Part shown: in pieces, positions 1-8,889 of the stretch
How positions within the stretch are numbered: position 1 is the stretch's first letter
How the letters are laid out: each line of letters opens with the position of its first letter
Made by a program: the position numbers and the translations under genes
The notes under the pieces: model-generated
The model's database searches: none
Seen by the model: the letters and a program-made list of their open reading frames with translations, nothing else
What the model was told of the DNA's origin: nothing
DNA from: Pandoraea faecigallinarum
Lineage (GTDB): Bacteria; Pseudomonadota; Gammaproteobacteria; Burkholderiales; Burkholderiaceae
Length of the DNA stretch: 64,000 nt
NCBI RefSeq assembly: GCF_001029105.3
Contig: NZ_CP011807.3
Coordinates: 2,852,001-2,916,000 of the forward strand
Reading direction: 5' to 3'

Positions 1-1
1 G

Positions 2-952
2 CGCGCGCTGCTGCCGGGCGCCCTCGCCCTTTGCCTCGTCGCCGGCACGGTTGGTGCATCGCACGCCGTCGCGCAAAGCGCCTCGCCAACATCGGCGGGA
101 TCGGCAGTATCGACTGGACCGGCCAGTGCCGTCGCCAATCCCGCGCCCGCCCCCTCGACGGCAGGCGAATCCGATGCCGCCCGGCTCGCCGCCTTGCCCG
201 TCGCCGCGCAAACGCAATGGCTCTCACGCGCTATCAAGAGCGGCGAACTGGCGAAGATGAGCGACGACCAGATCGTCGCGCACATGCAGGCTCTGCATCC
301 GGACACCCTCGTGCGCTTCCTGAAGGCCGAATCCGCCGCGCTGCCCGAGTATCAATACGAACTCACGCGCCACGAACGTATCAACGATCAGTGGCAGACG
401 ACCCCGGATCGCATGCTCGTGAAAATTCGCGAGCATCCATTGCAGATTTACGCGAAGTGGCTGCCCGACGGTGCGCATGCCGGTCAGGAAATCATCTACG
501 ACGAGACACAGAAGCCCAAGGAAATGTATGGCCATCTCGGCGGCATTCTGGGCTTCACGTCGGTCTGGAGCAGCATCGACGGCACGCTTGCGCGCTCTCA
601 GTCGAATCACACCGTGCGAGATCTGGGCTTCGCATTCATCGCGGAACAGATCGCCCACGACGCCAGGAGCTTCCGTGCGGCCGGACTCTCCGCAAAGCCG
701 TCCAGAACATCGGTGTCCGAAGTGGGTGGCGTGCGCATGCTGGCGCTGGAGTGGGATGCCCCTGCCGGTCCGCCACAGCATTACGCCAACAAGTCGCGTG
801 TATGGCTCGATTTGAAGACCGGTCGGCCGCGCGGCATCGAAGCGTGGGATGCATCGGGCCAGAAGATCGAAGAGATGCGTTTCGAGAAGGTGCGCAAGGC
901 GCAGTGGACCGACGCGACGTTCGATCCGAAAAACCCGGAGTACCGGTTCTGA
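2..952 (+). CDS. DUF1571-like exported protein, 5' end outside window
   Basis: The reading frame is open from base 2 and no start is visible, so the true start lies upstream of the window. The first residues are hydrophobic and end in an AVAQ-S type cleavage site, which reads as the end of a Sec signal peptide. An Ala/Pro/Ser-rich linker follows. The rest (from about base 230) is a soluble domain with Tyr/Trp-rich beta strands resembling DUF1571 periplasmic proteins, whose function is unknown. The TTG at 194 is an in-frame internal codon and not a good start because coding clearly continues upstream. The gene converges on minE and is separated from it by a strong hairpin. Confidence 0.7.
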   Translation, partial: RALLPGALALCLVAGTVGASHAVAQSASPTSAGSAVSTGPASAVANPAPAPSTAGESDAARLAALPVAAQTQWLSRAIKSGELAKMSDDQIVAHMQALHPDTLVRFLKAESAALPEYQYELTRHERINDQWQTTPDRMLVKIREHPLQIYAKWLPDGAHAGQEIIYDETQKPKEMYGHLGGILGFTSVWSSIDGTLARSQSNHTVRDLGFAFIAEQIAHDARSFRAAGLSAKPSRTSVSEVGGVRMLALEWDAPAGPPQHYANKSRVWLDLKTGRPRGIEAWDASGQKIEEMRFEKVRKAQWTDATFDPKNPEYRF

Positions 953-1000
953 CGCGTTACCGCGTACACGCTTCGCCGCCACTGGCATGGAGGAACGGCG

Positions 1001-1036
1001 AAAGCCCGCCACCCTGCAACGAGGGTGGCGGGCTTT
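1001..1036. terminator. Bidirectional intrinsic terminator
   Basis: A 15-bp perfect stem (AAAGCCCGCCACCCT / AGGGTGGCGGGCTTT) with a 6-base loop sits between the convergent DUF1571 gene and minE. A- and T-runs flank the stem on both sides, so it can end transcription from either direction. Confidence 0.85.
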
Positions 1037-1099
1037 CGCGCAGGCGGACATCGAACGGCCGGCGGCGTCTGGCCGACGCGCCCGATCTGCCGGACCCGT

Positions 1100-1354
1100 T
1101 CAGGTCTGCGGCAGTTCGATCTTCACTTCGAGCACTTCCAGGTTGTCCTGATGCTCGACGCTGACCTTGATGTCGTCTTGTGCGATTTTGACGTACTTGG
1201 AGATGACGGCGACCAGCTCGCGTTGCAGCGCCGGCAGATAGTCCGCCGGCGGCGACGAGCCCGCGCGTTCGTGCGCCAGAATGATTTGCAGGCGCTCCTT
1301 GGCAACGGCGGCGGTCTTTTTCTTCTCCCCCAGGAGGAAAGACAGGAAGGACAT
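1100..1354 (-). CDS. minE: Cell division topological specificity factor MinE
   Basis: The 84-residue protein has the MinE layout: an N-terminal amphipathic membrane-targeting start (MSFLSFLLG), the MinD-contact helix with the conserved [12 protein letters not shown] segment at about residues 20-31, and a C-terminal beta topology domain. It stimulates MinD ATPase and drives Min oscillation that keeps the Z-ring at mid-cell. It is the last gene of minC-minD-minE, 9 bases after minD, and ends at the bidirectional terminator. Confidence 0.97.
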   Translation of the reverse strand: MSFLSFLLGEKKKTAAVAKERLQIILAHERAGSSPPADYLPALQRELVAVISKYVKIAQDDIKVSVEHQDNLEVLEVKIELPQT

Positions 1355-1363
1355 GGGCGCTCC

Positions 1364-2179
1364 TTACTTCGAGCCGAAAATGCGCTGCAACAGGCCCGGC
1401 TTTTGATAGTCGGTAAAGCGCATGGGTTTCTCTTCGCCCTTGAACCGGCTCACCACGTCCCGATACGCATCGGCCACGTCCGTGCCATCCAGATGGATCG
1501 CTGGCGTACCCTGGTTCGAAGCGTGGAGCACCGACTCCGACTCCGGAATCACGCCGATGAGCTTGATTCGCAGAATCTCCTGAATGTCTTCCAGCGACAG
1601 CATCTGACCGTCGTTCACGCGCTTCGGGTTGTAACGCGTAATGAGCAGATGCTCCTTGATCGGCTCGCTGCCTTCGATGGCGCGTTTCGTCTTTGACGAC
1701 AGAATGCCCAGAATGCGATCCGAATCGCGCACCGACGACACTTCGGGGTTCGTCACCACGAGCGCTTCGTCGGCAAAGTGCATCGCGAGCAGTGCGCCGG
1801 ACTCGATACCGGCCGGCGAATCGCACACGATGTATTCGAAGCCCATGTCGGTCAGGTCCTTGATGACCTTCTCGACGCCTGCTTGCGTGAGCGCTTCCTT
1901 GTCACGCGTTTGCGAGGCGGGCAGGATGAACAGGTTCTCGCAGGACTTGTCCTTGATGAGCGCCTGATTGAGGTTCGCTTCGCCCTGAATCACATTGATC
2001 AGGTCATATACCACGCGGCGCTCGCAACCCATGATGAGATCGAGATTGCGCAGGCCGACGTCGAAATCGATGACTGCCGTCTTGTGCCCCTGCAAGGCGA
2101 GGCCGGCGGAAAAGCTGGCGCTGGTCGTCGTCTTGCCGACGCCACCCTTGCCAGAGGTCACCACAATCACTTTTGCCAT
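1364..2179 (-). CDS. minD: Septum site-determining ATPase MinD
   Basis: A 271-residue ParA/MinD-family ATPase. It starts MAKVIVVTSGKGGVGKTT, with the deviant Walker A (KGGVGKT, residues 11-17), and has the conserved DFDVGLRNLD and DSPAGIE switch segments. The C-terminal amphipathic membrane-targeting helix is at the end (PGLLQRIFG). It recruits MinC to the membrane and is released by MinE. An in-frame ATG lies six codons upstream, but the start at 2179 matches the family N-terminus exactly. Confidence 0.97.
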   Translation of the reverse strand: MAKVIVVTSGKGGVGKTTTSASFSAGLALQGHKTAVIDFDVGLRNLDLIMGCERRVVYDLINVIQGEANLNQALIKDKSCENLFILPASQTRDKEALTQAGVEKVIKDLTDMGFEYIVCDSPAGIESGALLAMHFADEALVVTNPEVSSVRDSDRILGILSSKTKRAIEGSEPIKEHLLITRYNPKRVNDGQMLSLEDIQEILRIKLIGVIPESESVLHASNQGTPAIHLDGTDVADAYRDVVSRFKGEEKPMRFTDYQKPGLLQRIFGSK

Positions 2180-2222
2180 CTGTCGATGCCTTCCCAAACT
2201 TGAGGATGAAATTAGCTACGAA

Positions 2223-2975
2223 TCATTTGAGCCCGAGGGGCTCGAAAATCAATTTGTCGTCTACCAGCCGCACCTGCACCGAGCGCCCCTGAACATCGGG
2301 CGGCAGCGCATGTTCGCCGGTCCGGTAAATCCCGGCAATGGAAATCAGCTCGGGCTCGAGGCAGGTACAGAAGATGCGCGCGTCGAGCTTGCCCTTCACG
2401 CCTGCCAGTGCCCGCCCCCGCAGCGGCGCGTAAATGTGAATATTACCTTCCGCGATCACCTCGGCCCCATAACTGACGAGATCGAGAATGATCAGATCGC
2501 CCTTCGCATAGACCTGCTGGCCCGAGCGCAACGGCTTATCGATGATGGTCGAGGGAATCGCCGACGCCTCCGACGCGGGCGGCGCGGGCGTCGCCTGGGC
2601 GGCCTCGGCGGGTGTCCCGGCCGATGCTTCGCTATCGCGGCTCGCACGGGGCGCAGGACGCTCGTGGCTGTCCAGACGCGGCAGCCCTTCCACCACCGCC
2701 CAGCCGGCCTGATCGGTGTTGGCAACAACACCGATAGGCTTCATGCGGAATTCGGCCAGCATTTCGGCCAACGCGGGCACGGCCACACGCTCGTCGCCGG
2801 CCAGACGCCGCACGTCGATGGCGACCGTGTCGCCGGCAAAAAACTCCGGGGTCGCTTCGAAACGTTGCGCCAGCTCGGTGCGCAAGGTATCCAGCTCAGG
2901 CGTCTTGACAACGAAATGCAGGGTATCCACGGCACCGCTGCGTAACTCGAAGTACGGCGTATTCTTTTGCGGCAT
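2223..2975 (-). CDS. minC: Septum formation inhibitor MinC
   Basis: A 250-residue protein with the N-terminal FtsZ-antagonist domain (residues 1 to about 105), an Ala/Pro/Glu-rich linker that is longer than in E. coli, and the C-terminal beta-helix domain. The beta-helix domain contains the [15 protein letters not shown] segment and the [18 protein letters not shown] segment typical of MinC. The start at 2975 ([12 protein letters not shown]) fits the family; the longer upstream open frame has no support. First gene of the minCDE operon. Confidence 0.95.
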   Translation of the reverse strand: MPQKNTPYFELRSGAVDTLHFVVKTPELDTLRTELAQRFEATPEFFAGDTVAIDVRRLAGDERVAVPALAEMLAEFRMKPIGVVANTDQAGWAVVEGLPRLDSHERPAPRASRDSEASAGTPAEAAQATPAPPASEASAIPSTIIDKPLRSGQQVYAKGDLIILDLVSYGAEVIAEGNIHIYAPLRGRALAGVKGKLDARIFCTCLEPELISIAGIYRTGEHALPPDVQGRSVQVRLVDDKLIFEPLGLK

Positions 2976-3324
2976 GTCAGGTTGTTGTGCGCGAATTGCT
3001 GGCAAATTGGGCCATTCTACCGTCCTTGACCGGCAGCAAACCGCTAATAAGCAGGGCAACACCGCAAATTGCCCAAAAATTACCATTACTGCATCGCAGC
3101 AAGACGGTGCATTTTGTATACGGCACTTGCGTTGCGAAATGCTAGACGATTGACATGCCAATGTCATCAGCCAAGCCTAACCTGTGCGTGGGAAAGTCCA
3201 ATAATAGAAGTGCTGCAATGCAGCATCGAAAGTACGAATTTTGTCGCGCAGGCGTCATTTTCGTGACCTATCCTTAAAGTCCCTGACGAGGGACCCCTGT
3301 GGAACCGCAAACCGGGAGACGGAG
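2976..3324. promoter_or_regulatory. Divergent intergenic region between minC and a small conserved gene
   Basis: No gene is visible in these 349 bases. The region must hold the minCDE promoter on the minus strand and the promoter of the small gene on the plus strand. A perfect 6-3-6 palindrome (TGCTGC-AAT-GCAGCA) lies at 3211-3225, just after an AATAAT that could serve as a -10 element, which would place the palindrome at the start of the plus-strand transcript. Confidence 0.5.
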
Positions 3325-3513
3325 ATGCTGAGTCATCATGAATTTGCCACCCTGATGCTGGTCAAGGAAGCTCCGGAGCAGGTGGAGCTGGATCGCCCGG
3401 ACCTCGAATCGTTGCTCGAGAGCAAACTGATCGAGTGGGAAGAGTTGGAAGCGGGGAAGAAATCGCCGCGTCTGACCGTCCAGGGCAAGTACGTCCTTCA
3501 GGCCGTTGCCTGA
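3325..3513 (+). CDS. Small conserved protein of unknown function, 62 aa
   Basis: The ORF starts at ATG 3325 after a good ribosome site (GGGAGACGGAG). The protein is compact and acidic, with an N-terminal MLSHHEFATLMLVKEAP segment and a C-terminal LTVQGKYVLQAV strand. It looks like a small winged-helix or adaptor domain, but no function can be assigned. Clean codon use and the following intrinsic terminator (now interrupted by the IS) support a real gene. An upstream in-frame start at 3241 is less likely because it lacks a ribosome site. Confidence 0.75.
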   Translation: MLSHHEFATLMLVKEAPEQVELDRPDLESLLESKLIEWEELEAGKKSPRLTVQGKYVLQAVA

Positions 3514-3554
3514 GCGCCCAGCCAGTTGTTGAGGTGTCTTTAGTCGCAAAAAAG

Positions 3555-3570
3555 CCCGCCGGAAGGCGGG
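3555..3570. repeat. Target duplication, left copy (terminator stem)
   Basis: This 16-bp palindromic sequence (CCCGCCGGAAGGCGGG) flanks the IS on the left and recurs identically at 5144-5159. It is the stem of the rho-independent terminator of the small gene ending at 3513. Confidence 0.8.
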
Positions 3571-5143
3571 CTCAGATTGCTGACAAACCCTCGCCAAGTG
3601 CGAGGGTTTTGTTTTTTAATAGCAGGATGCTAAAGATCCCGACGCCCACGCAGCACGAACTCGAGATGGTGACGCTCGAGGAACTCGTGCCGAAGGACCA
3701 CCTGCTGCGCCAGATCGACGCGGCAGTGGATTTCGAATTCATCCGCGAAAAGGTCGCGCATCTGTACTGCGCAGACAACGGTCGTCCGGCGCTCGATCCG
3801 GTGGTGATGTTCAAGCTGCTGTTCATCGGCTACCTGTTTGGAGTGCGCAGTGAGCGGCAGTTGATGCGCGAGGTCCAGGTCAACGTCGCCTATCGGTGGT
3901 TCGCCCGGTTTCGGCTGACCGACAAGGTGCCGGATGCGTCGACGTTCTCACAGAATCGCCGCCGACGCTTCACGGACACGACGGTGTATCAGGAGATCTT
4001 CGACGAGATCGTGCGCCAGGCGATGGGCCGTGGTCTGGTCGATGGCCGTGTGCTGTACACCGACAGCACGCACCTGAAGGCCAACGCGAACAAGAACAAG
4101 TTCGACGTGGTAAAGCTGGAACAGACGCCTGCGGCCTATCTGGAGAAGCTCAATGCGGCAGTGGATGCGGACCGGGCCGCGCATGGCAAGAAGCCGCTGA
4201 ATCGGGACGACGATGAGCCGCCGTCGAGCAAGGACACCAAGATTAGCCGGACCGATCCGGACAGCGGCTACATGGTGCGGGACGACAAGCCGAAGGGCTT
4301 CTTCTATCTGGACCACCGCACGGTGGACGCCAAGCACGCGATCATCACCGATACGCATGTGACGCCGGCCTCGGTGCACGACAGCCAGCCGTATCTGGAG
4401 CGGCTGGATCGACAGCGCGAGCGCTTCGAGTTCAAGGTGGAAGCGGTGGGGCTGGATGCTGGCTACTTCACGCCGGCGGTGTGCCAGGGGCTCGAGGAGC
4501 GGGAGATTGCCGGGGTGATGGGCTATCGCACGCCGAACCACAAGCCGGGGCTGTTCTACAAACGGCAGTTCCAATACGACGCGTACCGCAACGAGTACGT
4601 GTGCCCGCAGGGACAGGCGCTGCCGTACAGCACGACTAACCGGCTCGGCTATCGAGAATACAAATCCGATGCTCGGATATGCCGGTGCTGCCCGGTACGA
4701 GCACAGTGCACGAACAGTGCCAACGCGGTGAAGGTGGTGACGCGCCACGTCTGGGAGCGCGCCAAGCAGCGGGTGGACGCGAGGCGGCTGAGCGAGTGGG
4801 GGCGACGCATTTACGCGCGGCGCAAGGAGACGGTGGAACGCAGCTTTGCCGATGCCAAGCAACTGCATGGGCATCGCTATGCGCGCATGCGCGGGCTGCG
4901 CAAGGTGGCCGAGCAGTGCTTGTTGGCTGCGGCGGCGCAGAACATCAAGAAAATTGCGATGCTGGTGGCGCGCCTACGGGCGCGTTTAGGCGAGCGTTCG
5001 TCCCTTTGGCGCCCGTTTCGGTGGCTCACGAGCGTCCTGAGGGCTTGTCTCTCAATGTGCGCGCCCTTACGCTGCCCATTCGCCCTTGCCTAAAAGATAA
5101 AACCCCTCGCTCCGAAAAACGAGGGGTTCGTCAGCAATCTGAG
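3571..5143 (+). mobile_element. IS1182-type insertion sequence
   Basis: The element is about 1.57 kb. Its ends are inverted repeats beginning CTCAGATTGCTGAC on the left (3571-3584) and the reverse complement on the right (5130-5143), with similarity continuing into the CCCTCG-containing hairpin. Hairpins just inside each end (AACCCTCG.../AACCCCTCG...) probably insulate the element from outside transcription. One transposase gene fills it. The 16-bp flanking duplication is a complete terminator stem. Confidence 0.85.
3627..5093 (+). CDS. IS1182 family transposase
   Basis: A 488-residue DDE transposase. The N-terminal part has the family-typical segment LVPKDHLLRQIDAAVDFEFI and the motif GYLFGVRSERQLMREV. 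The first catalytic Asp is probably in LYTDSTHLKANANK, the second in AVGLDAGYF, and the Glu in RRKETVERSFADAKQLHG near the C-terminus. A Cys-rich zinc-binding stretch (CPQGQ...CRCCPVRAQCT) lies between the last two. Start chosen at ATG 3627, where the family similarity begins; the open frame extends upstream into flanking DNA but not as coding sequence. It appears intact. Confidence 0.92.
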   Translation: MLKIPTPTQHELEMVTLEELVPKDHLLRQIDAAVDFEFIREKVAHLYCADNGRPALDPVVMFKLLFIGYLFGVRSERQLMREVQVNVAYRWFARFRLTDKVPDASTFSQNRRRRFTDTTVYQEIFDEIVRQAMGRGLVDGRVLYTDSTHLKANANKNKFDVVKLEQTPAAYLEKLNAAVDADRAAHGKKPLNRDDDEPPSSKDTKISRTDPDSGYMVRDDKPKGFFYLDHRTVDAKHAIITDTHVTPASVHDSQPYLERLDRQRERFEFKVEAVGLDAGYFTPAVCQGLEEREIAGVMGYRTPNHKPGLFYKRQFQYDAYRNEYVCPQGQALPYSTTNRLGYREYKSDARICRCCPVRAQCTNSANAVKVVTRHVWERAKQRVDARRLSEWGRRIYARRKETVERSFADAKQLHGHRYARMRGLRKVAEQCLLAAAAQNIKKIAMLVARLRARLGERSSLWRPFRWLTSVLRACLSMCAPLRCPFALA

Positions 5144-5159
5144 CCCGCCGGAAGGCGGG
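5144..5159. repeat. Target duplication, right copy (terminator stem)
   Basis: Identical to 3555-3570 and followed by CTTTTC, so this copy still forms a complete terminator downstream of the IS. Confidence 0.8.
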
Positions 5160-5170
5160 CTTTTCATTGG

Positions 5171-5189
5171 TCCGGAGCGTTTGCTCCGG
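5171..5189. terminator. Hairpin downstream of small membrane protein gene
   Basis: A CCGGAGC / GCTCCGG stem with a short loop lies 17 bases past the stop codon of the minus-strand gene at 5206-5355. No clear T-run follows, so termination is inferred. Confidence 0.4.
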
Positions 5190-5205
5190 CAATCGCCGGC
5201 ACGCG

Positions 5206-5355
5206 TTAGCCGTGCCGGACGTCACGACGATGGCGCCGCCAAGTGTGCCGCGCCGCCGGGTGCTCCCGGCACCAATTGCGATCTGCCAGCCAGGCCACCG
5301 CGGCACCGATCACCAGCGCAATCACCAACATCCCAATCAAGCTCCCTGTGAGCAT
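5206..5355 (-). CDS. Small single-pass membrane protein, 49 aa
   Basis: A short ORF starting MLTGSLIGMLVIALVIGAA after a strong AGGAGG ribosome site. It has one hydrophobic helix (residues 2-22) and then a Trp/Arg/His-rich cytoplasmic tail. The start, the ribosome site and the hydrophobic pattern support expression. No family is recognised. Confidence 0.6.
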   Translation of the reverse strand: MLTGSLIGMLVIALVIGAAVAWLADRNWCREHPAARHTWRRHRRDVRHG

Positions 5356-5532
5356 AGCGGCCTCCTAACTTCGAAATGGCGGGATGGCACGTTTTCATTC
5401 TAGGCAATCCCTATCGAAATAGGTACCCGAAAGTGATCCGGGTATACCGCGTTTGCGTGACGGCAAAATCGACGCAAGATCAGGACCTGCCCGATGCGGC
5501 AATGCAGCAATCCGGCGCGCCGCCGACCCCGG

Positions 5533-6245
5533 TCAGGCGATGGCGCCGCCCGCGTCGATCAGCACGGTCGAGCCGGTGGCGCTCGGTGTTCCGGCAAGAT
5601 AAAGGATCGTGTTGGCGACGTCTTCTGCTGCCACGACACGCCGCGCGGGGAGGCGTTCTGCTGCATTGCGGTACATCGCCTCCCGGTCCGCCTCCGGGAG
5701 TTTGTTCCAAAGCGGCGTGACGGTCAGCCCCGGCGACACCGTGTTGACACGCACCGGCGAGAGTTCGAGCGCCAGCCCACGGCCCAGTGCTTCGACGGCG
5801 GCATTGATCGCGCCCTGCACGACCGACGACGTATTGGGCCGCACGCTCAGATAGCCCGACGTCACGTGAGTGAGCCGCCGTCCTCGATGCGCGCGAATTT
5901 GGCAACGTGGTAGGTACCCCAGAACTTGCTGTCGAAGGCGGCGTGGGCATCGTCGAGCGAGAGCCTGCGAACCTGCCCGGTCGGTGTTTGCGCGGCGGAG
6001 ATCACAACGTGCTGCCAAGGCGCGTGATCCGCGAAGAAGCGCTCGACGGCCGCCACGTCGCCGGTATCGAGCACGACGGCACGCGCGGTGCTGCCAATGG
6101 TGGCGAGCACGTCGTCGAGCTTCGTCTGGCTGCGCGAGGCGATTGTCACCGCGGCCCCCGCCTTGGCGAACGCCTGTGCAGCGGCGCGACCGATGCCTGA
6201 ACTGCCACCGATCACGAGTACGCGCTGCCCTTTGAAATCGAACAT
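5533..6245 (-). pseudogene. SDR family oxidoreductase, frameshifted
   Basis: Two overlapping frames together make one short-chain dehydrogenase. The N-terminal part (from ATG 6245) has the Rossmann motif GGSSGIGRAAA and the NAD(P)-ribose segment. It runs to a stop at 5862. The C-terminal part continues in another frame from about base 5872 with the VTSGYLSVRP active-site region, a helix lacking the usual YxxxK, and the VNTVSPGLTVTP segment. A single-base change near 5868-5875 breaks the gene. It lies divergent to the LysR gene at 6392. Sequencing error is an alternative explanation. Confidence 0.75.
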
Positions 6246-6391
6246 GATGAGACTCCCGAAAAAAGAATGAGGTAACGGAATTGCGACATCGATGACGGAT
6301 GTCATGAAGCCATTGTGATCCTCATCCACTCAGACGATAATCCGTCGAAAAACGGAATGACTCTCTTCACTTCATTGAGAATGGCGCCGCG
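6246..6391. promoter_or_regulatory. Divergent SDR / LysR promoter region with candidate operator
   Basis: The inverted repeat TCCGT-N6-ACGGA at 6341-6356 lies midway between the divergent genes, as expected for a LysR-type regulator site. The site assignment is inferred from position and symmetry. Confidence 0.45.
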
Positions 6392-7297
6392 ATGATCGAC
6401 CAGACGCTGGATCTCACACTTTTCGACCGCATAGTCGGCACCGGCAGCATGTCGGCAGCGGCGCGCGAACTCGGTCTGTCCCTGGCCGTCGTGAGCAAGC
6501 GGCTTGGGCTGCTGGAGCAACGTCTCGGGGTTCGCCTGCTCAATCGCACAACGCGCAGGCAGGCGCTCACGGAGGAAGGCCAGGTCTTTCATGCCTGCTG
6601 CCAACGGATTCTCGCGGAGATCGCGGAAACGGAACGGCTCATGACGCGGCAGGCGGGCACCGTTGGCGGCGTGCTGCGTATCAGTGCGCCGCGTGCGTTC
6701 GGGCGGCGGCACCTGACGCCGCTGCTCGTGGAGTTTCGCAAGCGGCATCCCGACGTCAAGGTCCATTTGTCGCTGAGCGACCTATGGGTCGATCTGGTCG
6801 CACACGGCGTCGACGTCGCCATCCGCGTGGGCACCCTGCCCGACTCCAGTCTCGTCGCACAGGAACTCGCGCCGAATTACCGGGTATTGGTCGCCTCGCC
6901 GGACTATCTGGCGCAACGCGGTACCCCCTCGGACGTGGGCGAACTGCGAAGACACGACTGCATTCTGTTCGGCAATTCGCCCCATGGCGATTGGCGTTTC
7001 GTGTCGGATACCGAGACATTTCGCGTGCAAGTTGCCGACACCTATGTCGTGGACGACGGCGACACCGCCCATGAGCTGGCGTTGCATGGCGCGGGCATTA
7101 CGCAGAAGTCGATCTGGGATGTGGGCGACGATATTCGCGCCGGGCGGCTGCTGCGCGTGTTGCCTGCGCTTCGGATCCCGGCCTCGCCGCTGCATGCCGT
7201 ATATCCGCACAGCCGCCATCAGGCGCCGCGAACCCGCGTGTTCGTGGAATTTGTCAGGGACCGCCTGCGCACGGCCTGGCGCTGGCCGCTGGATTGA
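6392..7297 (+). CDS. LysR family transcriptional regulator
   Basis: A 301-residue LysR-type regulator. The N-terminal winged helix (residues 5-65) contains the pattern GSMSAAARELGLSLAVVSKRL and LNRTTRRQALTEEG. The C-terminal periplasmic-binding-like effector domain follows (LRISAPRAFGRRHLTPLL onward). It is divergent from a broken SDR gene that it probably regulated. The inducer is unknown. Confidence 0.9.
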   Translation: MIDQTLDLTLFDRIVGTGSMSAAARELGLSLAVVSKRLGLLEQRLGVRLLNRTTRRQALTEEGQVFHACCQRILAEIAETERLMTRQAGTVGGVLRISAPRAFGRRHLTPLLVEFRKRHPDVKVHLSLSDLWVDLVAHGVDVAIRVGTLPDSSLVAQELAPNYRVLVASPDYLAQRGTPSDVGELRRHDCILFGNSPHGDWRFVSDTETFRVQVADTYVVDDGDTAHELALHGAGITQKSIWDVGDDIRAGRLLRVLPALRIPASPLHAVYPHSRHQAPRTRVFVEFVRDRLRTAWRWPLD

Positions 7298-7326
7298 GAC
7301 GCGCCAGCGCCAGGCGCAATGAAAAA

Positions 7327-7355
7327 CGCCGCGACACCCATCGGGTATCGCGGCG
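7327..7355. terminator. Hairpin between convergent LysR and rdgC genes
   Basis: A 13-bp stem with one mismatch (CGCCGCGACACCC / GGGTATCGCGGCG) and a 3-base loop lies between the two convergent genes. It is preceded by AAAAA on the plus strand, giving a T-run for rdgC transcription. Confidence 0.65.
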
Positions 7356-7385
7356 CCATTTCTTCCCGGTCTGGGCGGCCGACGC

Positions 7386-8303
7386 TCAGGCCGCCTTGTC
7401 CATCTGGCGCTCACCGCCCACGGCTTCGACCAGGTCGTCTAGCATGCGGGCGAGTTCGCCAGTCATGAGGGCAACGTCGGCATCGAACTTCTCCGCCTCG
7501 CCGTCCGCGGTCGGATCGGCCGCTTCCTTGATGATGTCCAGCGGCGTGACACGCTTGATGATGAACGCGTCGGTCAGCACGAACGAGATGCGGTCGTTCC
7601 AGGTCATCGCCAGCTTCGTGCAGCGCTTTCCGGCTTCGATGTGCTGACGTACGTCCGCGCCGTCGAGCGGGTGAGCCACGTAACGCACGGCCGCCTTCTC
7701 ATCGGTGTTCGAGCGCAGTTCCACGTCCTGATCGACGGTAAAGCCGGCCGGTGCATCGTTGCCCGCGAGCCACGAGGTCATCACGGCGACCGGCGCTTCG
7801 TTGAGTTCCACGTTCTCGAGAACGATGTCCAGCGTCTTGAGCAGCAGGCTGCGCACTTCGTCGGCCTTTGCCGGCGAGGCGGCATCGATGACCAGCCAGC
7901 GGTTGACCGGATCGATCCACACGCGCGTATCGCGACGAATGCCGAAGGCACGCGGCAGCAGCTCGTCGGTGACCTGCTCCTTGAGCTCGCGCATCTGCTT
8001 GCGCCCGGGCTTGAAGCCCTGCTGTTCTTCCAGCTCGGCGGCCTTGGCGCGCGTCACCTGGTTGACGACCGTCGCCGGCAGCAGTTTCTTTTCGGCGCGA
8101 TAGGCCAACAGGAACTGACGATTGATGCTATGCACGAGTTCGCCGCCTTCGCGCGGCGGCGCCCAGCCCTGCACCTGCATCTCAAGGCTGCCGCCCTCGC
8201 GGAAGGCGTGCTTTTCGAGCGCCTCTTCCATTTGCGCGACGCTCATGGACCAACCGGCAGGAATTCGGTGCAACTGAAGATTCTTGAACCACATCGGCAT
8301 CAC
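7386..8303 (-). CDS. rdgC: Recombination-associated protein RdgC
   Basis: About 305 residues, the usual length for RdgC. It carries the family signatures [11 protein letters not shown] at the start, [17 protein letters not shown] in the middle and [17 protein letters not shown] sequence (here [17 protein letters not shown]) near the end. RdgC is a ring-shaped DNA-binding protein that limits RecA activity. Start at 8303 or three codons downstream; both precede MWFKN. Confidence 0.95.
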   Translation of the reverse strand: MMPMWFKNLQLHRIPAGWSMSVAQMEEALEKHAFREGGSLEMQVQGWAPPREGGELVHSINRQFLLAYRAEKKLLPATVVNQVTRAKAAELEEQQGFKPGRKQMRELKEQVTDELLPRAFGIRRDTRVWIDPVNRWLVIDAASPAKADEVRSLLLKTLDIVLENVELNEAPVAVMTSWLAGNDAPAGFTVDQDVELRSNTDEKAAVRYVAHPLDGADVRQHIEAGKRCTKLAMTWNDRISFVLTDAFIIKRVTPLDIIKEAADPTADGEAEKFDADVALMTGELARMLDDLVEAVGGERQMDKAA

Positions 8304-8391
8304 CGCAAAATCAAAAGCAGCGATTTTACCAGCGCCGGGAGGTACGGCGAAGTGCGGTAACCCGAATCGCGCAAGAAGCGCTCGGAAGACG

Positions 8392-8859
8392 TCAGAGGAA
8401 GCGGTCGAGAATCTTCCGGCTGGCCTTGTCCAGCGTGCCCGAATCTCGAATCAGGAAATGGATGCCGTGGTTGTCGGTGATGAGCAACGTCTGGCCGCCG
8501 AGGCGGCGAATGTCCTCTTCGCCGCGCAGCACGAACGATGCCTCGCCGCGGTGGGTCTCCACGGTCCACGTGCTGGGTGTGGCGAACGTCGACACGCCTT
8601 TGATCCGCAGCACTTCCGGCATGAACTCACGCGCAGCGAGTTCGTCGTGCACAAGGGTGCGCATGTCGGGCGGCAGCACGTCGAGCGAATCGAGCCAGAC
8701 AAGCTCGCGCCCTTCCGTGCTCACGAGCGCCAGGCCTTCGCCGGGCGCGGCAATCGGGAATGCCCGCACGGGCGCCACGCCTTCGTGGGCCACGCCCTCG
8801 GCGTCGGTCAGCACCAAACGTCCGAAGGCGTTGCGCGACAGGGTGAAATCGATCTGCAT
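8392..8859 (-). CDS. DUF1854 protein of the cyanophycin locus
   Basis: A 155-residue protein of the DUF1854 family that accompanies cyanophycin genes in many beta-proteobacteria. Its pattern is [16 protein letters not shown] at the start, a middle [22 protein letters not shown] segment, and a C-terminal [15 protein letters not shown] strand pair. It lies 30 bases after the ABC exporter gene in the same orientation, so the two are probably co-transcribed. The molecular role is unknown; an adaptor to the exporter is an inference from gene order. Confidence 0.8.
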   Translation of the reverse strand: MQIDFTLSRNAFGRLVLTDAEGVAHEGVAPVRAFPIAAPGEGLALVSTEGRELVWLDSLDVLPPDMRTLVHDELAAREFMPEVLRIKGVSTFATPSTWTVETHRGEASFVLRGEEDIRRLGGQTLLITDNHGIHFLIRDSGTLDKASRKILDRFL

Positions 8860-8889
8860 GAGTGTCTTCGCGAGCGGTTCGGTTGACGA

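Noticed and set aside
31..1164. Long plus-strand frame overlapping the DUF1571 gene and reaching minE
   Set aside because: Arg/Ala-rich shadow frame crossing a strong terminator; the DUF1571 frame has signal peptide and domain features.
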